From: Tubiluchus corallicola
Lineage: Eukaryota; Priapulida; Priapulimorpha; Priapulimorphida; Tubiluchidae
Reading direction: 5' to 3'
NCBI GenBank assembly: GCA_030141605.1
Contig: JAQGDQ010000922.1
Coordinates: 16,022-80,021 of the forward strand
DNA length: 64,000 nucleotides
Shown here: positions 58,928-64,000 of the stretch, one piece after another
Layout of the letters: every line of letters starts with the position of its first letter
Position numbering within the stretch: the stretch's first letter is position 1
Made by a program: the position numbers and the translations under genes
Notes under the pieces: model-generated
Databases searched by the model: none
Told to the model about the DNA's origin: nothing
The model's input: the letters and a program-made list of their open reading frames with translations, nothing else

Positions 58928-61900
58928 GTATTCGATGGTGTATAAAATGTTTCTGTCTGCATAAATGTACACATTGCTTAGAATATCAACATCATATGTA
59001 TTTATTTTATTATGCCTTTACTTTAGGCTTTATGTCCATGATATTTATGTTCAAATTTAAACTTAATCTCAGTTAATCTCAATAGTTTTACACACCTTAT
59101 TCTGAAATCTTCATCAAGATAATTGCGCATATGATTAATTAATAATAGCAACATTACTTACAGGGTGGTTGACTTTGGTAACTTTTACTTTTAGTTTTTC
59201 GCCACCTTTTCACCAATCACTTGAACACCATTAACTCAGATAATTTATTCATTTAATAACCTTGTCACTTTATATCATATTACCATATTATCGTTCCATG
59301 CTTTGTGTTTGTCTTGTAAAAAAGGTGATAAATAAAGATACTTTTTTGTAAAACTACTTTGTAAAGATACTTTTATAAAGATATCAATTTTTTTGTAAAA
59401 CTAGTTTTAGTAGTATAATATGCCCTACTCCTTAGTTGATGTCCAAGTAGAGTTCTCTCTTCTGACTTCAATGCGTGAGCAAAGCACAGCTTATTATATT
59501 AACAAGATTGCTGTTGCGGCTGTACTGTAGTCTGCGTTACTAGACCTATTTCAAATGAAATTACCGATAGGTCGCTTATACAGAATGCAGCAAACTGCAC
59601 TAAAAAATCGCAACACCAGCGCATGCATGACTTCTTTTTGTCAGAGCGATTCTTCAAAACTTTTTGGATTTTTTATAGCAAGCAATTTGAAGTGAGTTTT
59701 GTTATATAAATCATGTGAAAATCGCTTCTTATTTTCCGATACGATAACGGTGAAAACAGATTTTTCGTATTGATACTTATTCATATGTATCGTTATCATT
59801 AACATCCCTACATTACGAGCCCATATTCATCTCCTAGATTCTATGTTCTAAAAACATGGCATGTCCAACCTGTTGATATATGTTGATGTGTGTGTGTTGG
59901 TGTGTATATATTTAGTTACTGACTGTATCCGCAGATTGGGATACTGATTATGCATGACCTTTTCTTTTACGATCATTTGAGCATGAAATTAAATTGCATG
60001 TTATATTATTTTCATAAGTTCATTGAGTCATTAATTAACATTGATCTGTAGCATAAACAGTTATATTTTCATATTTTTATTTCGAGTTGAAATGAAATAT
60101 TAATATTTAAGTCAATATTATAGTAACAATTTTGTTAGTTTCAGGTAATTTTATTTTCGTTTTCTTGGTTAAAAATTAGAAAGTCTTATGTATAGAAAAA
60201 CACACACGAATGAAATACATAATTTAATGAAACAACTTTTTTCTTTTTTAATATTACTACAGTACATATATTTTTCGGTTTATATATATATATTCTAAGC
60301 AATGTGTGACATATATATATATATATATGTGTGTGTGGGGGTATACTTCAGTTTATATACAATTAATATGTAAGCACTGCATAATTAGTATTAATGTGCA
60401 GCACTGCATAATACTAATTTAATACTCGGTTTGGGGTGGCTGATTCGATAACTAATGTTTTTCGCCACCCCTTCCCATTTGTTTAGTTTTTTTTATTTAT
60501 ACCTCTTTTTCTTTGTATTGTTATTGGCAAGAAAAATAAATGATTTGACTTGATTTGATTTTAGCGCCGGGTGCCCAATCTAATGCAGTCTTCTTACTTG
60601 TATTTGTTTACTCCAAGGATTCTTCTTCACCACATCATACAGATCATCATCATCATCATCATCGAATATTCTATCAGGCCATTTAATTCTTAGTAATTCT
60701 CTATAGAGACTTTAAAAAGCGTCACTTTTTAACTTTTATTGTACATAGTTCAGCATTGCATAAAAACACAGGTTCAACTAAAGTCGCTTCTTTCTCATTG
60801 TAAATATTAGCAATATGCAATACTCTTCAAAGTGCAAAAACATTGAATAACTTTCAGAAGATACAGAAAAGTGCCCTCCCTACGACCAGTGTTATAATTG
60901 CAGAGGCATTTTTCGACCATGATGTTGATAATGATGAGCTAAGTAAAATTTGCTGATATAAGCACGCCATAAACCATCTGCTGAACTTTTTTGGAAATAA
61001 AGTAGACCAGCCATTGCTAATGTGTCAAAAGAAATGTGTTGAATCTCGCATTTTTATCTTGGACCTAAAACCAGGGTTTCGCAAGATCGCAACTTATTTT
61101 GCGGCAACCAAAGAGTCCAACAGTCACCAAAACATCCACACAACTTTCTAAATAGTGTTCACGCGATTTTTGCCACGTTTTTGCAAATTTTGGGCTTTTG
61201 CACGAAATTCTCATAGCGTGTTTGTGCGTGTTTGGTGATTTCTGAGACTCTTATTTGACCAGACGAATACACAGAGTGTTTGTGCATGTTTGGTGATTTC
61301 TGAGACTCTTATTTGACTAGACAAATACACGTGTTTGTGTGTTTGGTGTTTTGGTTTTTTGGTGTGTTTGTGTGTTTGGTGTTTTGGTTTTTTGGTGGTG
61401 TTTGTGGTGTTTGGTGTTTTGGTTTTTTGGGTGGTGTTTGTGTGTTTGGTGTTTTGGTTTTTTGGTGTGTTTGTGTGTTTGGTGTTTTGGTTTTTTGGTA
61501 GCTGTTTGTGCTGTTTGGTGATTTCTGAGACTCTTATTTGACCAGACAATACACAGTGTTTGTGCATGTTTGGTGATTTCTGAGACTCTTATTTGACCAG
61601 ACAAATACACGACGTTCACACAAGTACAGTGAAGTCATTTCATGGCCTATATCTCAGCGTCTTTGACGTGTCAAAAAACTTATCTTTTTCCTTTAATCTG
61701 TTTGTACAGCAATGTCGTGGAAGATTTAAAGGTGCTGCAAAAGTTGAGAAAACGACCAGAAGGTGTCAGGTAAGTGCGATTTCGAAAACAGTGGTAATTA
61801 AGCATTGAGTAACGTATACGGTAAGTCCTCGCTTAACGACGCTGATGTGGTCCAGTAAAACGCGACGTTAAATGAAACGACGTTAAACGAAGCCAAGACT

Positions 61901-63147
61901 TCCATAGAAAATAATGTTAAAGAACTGAGATACGTTCCAGAGGCAAAAATCGATAGTGTTTTTGATCATGTAAGCATTGAATAACATTTACAGTAAGTCC
62001 TCGCTTAGCGACGTTAATGCGTTCTAGCAAAATGCGACGTTGAGCAAAACGTCGTTAATCAAAGCCAAAACCTCCATAGAAAATAATGTAAAAGAATTGA
62101 GATACGTTCCGGAGACAAAAATCAATACTGCTTTTGATCATATAAGCATTGATTAACATTTACAGTAAGTCCTCGCTTAGCGACGTTAGTGCGTTCTAGC
62201 AAAATGCGACATTAAGAGAAACGTCGTTAAATGAAGCCAAGACTTCCATAGAAAATAATGAAAACTGTGGAAAAAATGAATGCTGCTTGAATCATGTAAC
62301 TTAAACATTTTATGAGTTTTATTCATATTTCTACTGATTAATTTCTTTCTGTTTGCCTGAAACCACCTATATGGCTTACTTACTAATACAGAGTTGTAGT
62401 GGTTTCTCTTTCATTGACGTTTAAGCCTAGGTCAGGTTAAACCATAAACATTGCAGAGTCAAAGGGAAACCAGGGGGCGACCTTGAGAATTTTATTTAGT
62501 CTGTTTGCCTGGAACCACCTATATATTTCACTTATAAATACCTAGCTATAGCGGTTTCTCTTTCGTTAACATTTAAGCCTAGTCAGGAGTTGAACAATAA
62601 ACACTGGGGAGTCAAACCAAGCCCTGGGCGACCTTGTGAATTTTATCTGGATACTTAGTCTGGTTGCTATAGCAACAGGTTGCATGCAAAATTGCTCTCT
62701 GGTCTCACTTGATATGAACCGCTAGCATTTACTAGACAGTCGGGAAGCAATAATTGCACTGTTTACACTATTAGTGCATTTTTAGAACAGAATAATGCAA
62801 TATGTGCTGCTTTAATGCATCAAATTAGGTAAAAAAAATTTGTTGATAAAATAAAAATTGGCTTCCGGCAAAATAAGAAAATCGACTCCAGTAACCAAAT
62901 AGCCAATCACAGGGGACTAAATTTTATTTATAATCATGTCAGCATCACCACCCATTATCTAATTCATGTTTTCATTAAAATTTTCCGTAAACGGAATATT
63001 TAAAGTGCAGTTTTTTCTTCACAGTTCCGCCGGATTGGCGTTGGGCGAAAAGCGGAAAAAGGAACAGGATGTCGACCTGGATCCATTCAAGCTGAAACAT
63101 GGCGGAGTCGTCGACGTTAAGAAAATTAAGGATCGGGATCGAGACAG
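58803..63147 (+). CDS. C9orf78/TLS1 (HCA59) spliceosome-associated protein, first three exons
   Basis: Exons 58803-58927, 61710-61769 and 63025-63147, all introns in phase 2 with GT/AG borders. Translation: MAADGQSIVFKKASKK, an acidic SSSEEDENSDGGV, then VVEDLKVLQKLRKRPEGVSS and LALGEKRKKEQDVDLDPFKL, KHGGVVDVKKIKDRDRDR. This matches the N-terminal third of human C9orf78 (RRRGDSESEEDEQDSEEVR, LRKRPNGVSAVALLVGEK, DDPFQMKTGGMVDMKKLKER), a disordered protein found in spliceosomal C complexes; the yeast relative Tls1 acts in splicing of shelterin transcripts. I chose the ATG at 58803 because the conserved part begins there, although upstream in-frame ATGs exist at 58767 and 58782. The gene continues beyond the right edge, past a minisatellite. 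Confidence 0.88.
59161..59345 (+). mobile_element. LINE 3' end remnant 4
   Basis: GGGTGGTTGACTTTGG, then TTTTTCGCCACCTT, ending GGTGATAAATAAAGATAC. In intron 1 of C9orf78. Confidence 0.45.
59350..60430. other. C9orf78 intron 1, no strong feature
   Basis: A/T-rich sequence with (TA)n and (GT)n runs at about 60275-60340. No exon was recognised. Confidence 0.5.
60432..60562 (+). mobile_element. LINE 3' end remnant 5
   Basis: GGGGTGGCTGATTCGATAAC and TTTTTCGCCACCCC give a perfect 8-bp stem, followed by AAATAAATGATTTGAC and a TTGAT tail. The next 600 bp hold only an ATC trinucleotide run near 60643. Confidence 0.55.
61215..61610. repeat. Nested minisatellite in C9orf78 intron 1
   Basis: Four copies of a 55-60 bp unit (TTTGGTGATTTCTGAGACTC) flank several copies of a GTTTGGTGTTTTGGTTTTTT unit of roughly 33-38 bp. 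The false open frames here read as Cys/Phe/Val/Trp or Lys/Thr/His repeats. Confidence 0.9.
61710..61769 (+). CDS. C9orf78 exon 2
   Basis: Acceptor TTTGTACAG|CAATGT, donor GTGTCAG|GTAAGT. A 60-bp exon encoding VVEDLKVLQKLRKRPEGV, the most conserved segment of the family. Confidence 0.88.
61817..62285. repeat. About 172-bp tandem repeat, 2.7 copies
   Basis: Each copy begins GTAAGTCCTCGCTTA, then GCGACGTT-type palindromic motifs and CTTCCATAGAAAATAATG. A related single sequence is AGTAAGTCTTCACTTAACGA at 35318. It starts 48 bp after the C9orf78 exon 2 donor. Confidence 0.85.
62340..62640. repeat. Direct duplication of about 150 bp
   Basis: Two adjacent diverged copies share CTGTTTGCCTG, ACCACCTATAT, GTGGTTTCTCTTTC (GCGGTTTCTCTTTC in the second) and GGCGACCTTG. 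In intron 2 of C9orf78. Confidence 0.75.
63025..63147 (+). CDS. C9orf78 exon 3
   Basis: Acceptor CTTCACAG|TTCCGC, donor GAGACAG|GTAACA. Encodes SAGLALGEKRKKEQDVD and the DPFKLKHGGVVDVKKIKDR block. Confidence 0.88.
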
Positions 63148-63189
63148 GTAACAGACGTCCGGAGGAGGATAAATCCCTAGATTAAATAC

Positions 63190-64000
63190 ATGGATTTATT
63201 CTGATATCATCTTCCAAAAACATCTGACATCATCTTACAAAAACACCTGACATCATCTTACAAAAACACCTGACATCATCTTCCAAAAACACCTGACATC
63301 ATCTTTCAAAAACACCTGACATCTTCCAAAAACACCTGACATCATCTTACAAAAACACCTGACATCATCTTCCAAAAACACCTGACATCATCTTCCAAAA
63401 ACACCTGACATCATCTTACAAAAACACCTGACATCATCTTCCAAAAACATCTGACATCATCTTCCAAAAACGCCTGACATCATCTTACAAAAACACCTGA
63501 CATCATCTTCCAAAAACACCTGACATCATCTTCCAAAAACGCCTGACATCATCTTACAAAAACACCTGACATCATCTTCCAAAAACACCTGACATCATCT
63601 TCCAAAAACACCTGACATCATCTTCCAAAAACACCTGACATCATCTTACAAAAACACCTGACATCATCTTCCAAAAACACCTGACATCATCTTCCAAAAA
63701 CACCTGACATCATCTTTCAAAAACACCTGACATCTTCCAAAAACACCTGACATCATCTTTCAAAAACACCTGACATCATCTTCCAAAAACACCTGACATC
63801 ATCTTCCAAAAACACCTGACATCATCTTCCAAAAACGCCTGACATCATCTTCCAAAAACACCTGACATCATCTTCCAAAAACACCTGACATCATCTTCCA
63901 AAAACACCTGACATCATCTTCCAAAAACACCTGACATCATCTTCCAAAAACACCTGACATCATCTTCCAAAAACACCTGACATCATCTTCCAAAAACACC
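63190..64000. repeat. 23-bp minisatellite, at least 34 copies
   Basis: Units of 23 bp (ACATCATCTTCCAAAAAC plus ACCTG), with some shorter units lacking ATC. Runs off the right edge. It lies in intron 3 of C9orf78, starting about 50 bp after the exon 3 donor. Confidence 0.96.

Noticed and set aside
61313-61567. Several overlapping Cys/Phe/Trp or Lys/Thr/His-rich frames
   Set aside because: All come from a GT-rich minisatellite in a C9orf78 intron.
61593-61808. 71-codon frame over C9orf78 exon 2
   Set aside because: It reads the exon in the wrong frame. The frame with VVEDLKVLQKLRKRPEGV has conserved sequence and in-phase borders.

Overview
The window is genomic DNA of an animal. Its coding exons are short with GT/AG introns, the genes are metazoan families, and most of the space is microsatellite, minisatellite and degenerate transposable-element DNA. 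A NIT-domain guanylate cyclase together with intronless ionotropic receptors (IRs, a protostome chemoreceptor family) points to a protostome invertebrate, probably marine. Runs related to the arthropod-type telomere repeat (AACCT units near 17.45 kb) are only a weak hint of arthropod or other ecdysozoan affinity. I cannot name the species.

Layout. (1) 30.3-2.0 kb, minus strand: an eight-exon receptor-type guanylate cyclase reconstructed exon by exon. It is 593 codons plus stop, and every intron phase agrees. It has two membrane segments, a NIT sensor domain between them, a signalling helix and a class III cyclase domain. Intron 5 (about 16.4 kb) carries, on the opposite strand, a tandem array of IR genes: one intact (7301-8683), one with a frameshift and a stop (13714-15089), one truncated (18482-19756), plus the scar of a deleted fourth copy near 11.315 kb. 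Intron 4 consists almost wholly of a 53-bp minisatellite. Arrays also abut the exon 6 acceptor and lie just upstream of the start codon. (2) 41.1-35.9 kb, minus strand: the C-terminal four exons of a beta-hexosaminidase (GH20) with an unusual C-terminal transmembrane tail. Its last intron holds, on the plus strand, a 547-codon open frame made of 33 copies of a 15-residue segment of a hAT transposase C-terminus. (3) 45.6-44.7 kb, minus strand: two N-terminal exons of a PRC1/Ase1/MAP65 microtubule bundler, whose remaining exons are not seen. The PRC1 5' part and the hexosaminidase 3' part face each other across minisatellite DNA with matching splice phase. (4) 53.6-50.95 kb, minus strand: a large terminal exon of a three-CCCH zinc-finger protein of the ZC3H4/6/8 (suppressor of sable) family, with a threefold PYW-containing repeat. 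(5) 58.8-63.15 kb, plus strand: the first three exons of the C9orf78/TLS1 (HCA59) spliceosome-associated protein; the gene continues past the right edge.

The rest is mobile or repetitive DNA: LINE reverse-transcriptase remnants and five LINE-like 3' ends sharing a hairpin, a hAT MITE with an exact 8-bp target duplication, a pogo/Tigger-like MITE complex, a probable tRNA-derived SINE, at least five dispersed repeat families with copies in both orientations, and more than ten tandem arrays. The genes do not form an operon-like unit. The only plausible functional association is that the cyclase and the nested IR array both belong to sensory families.
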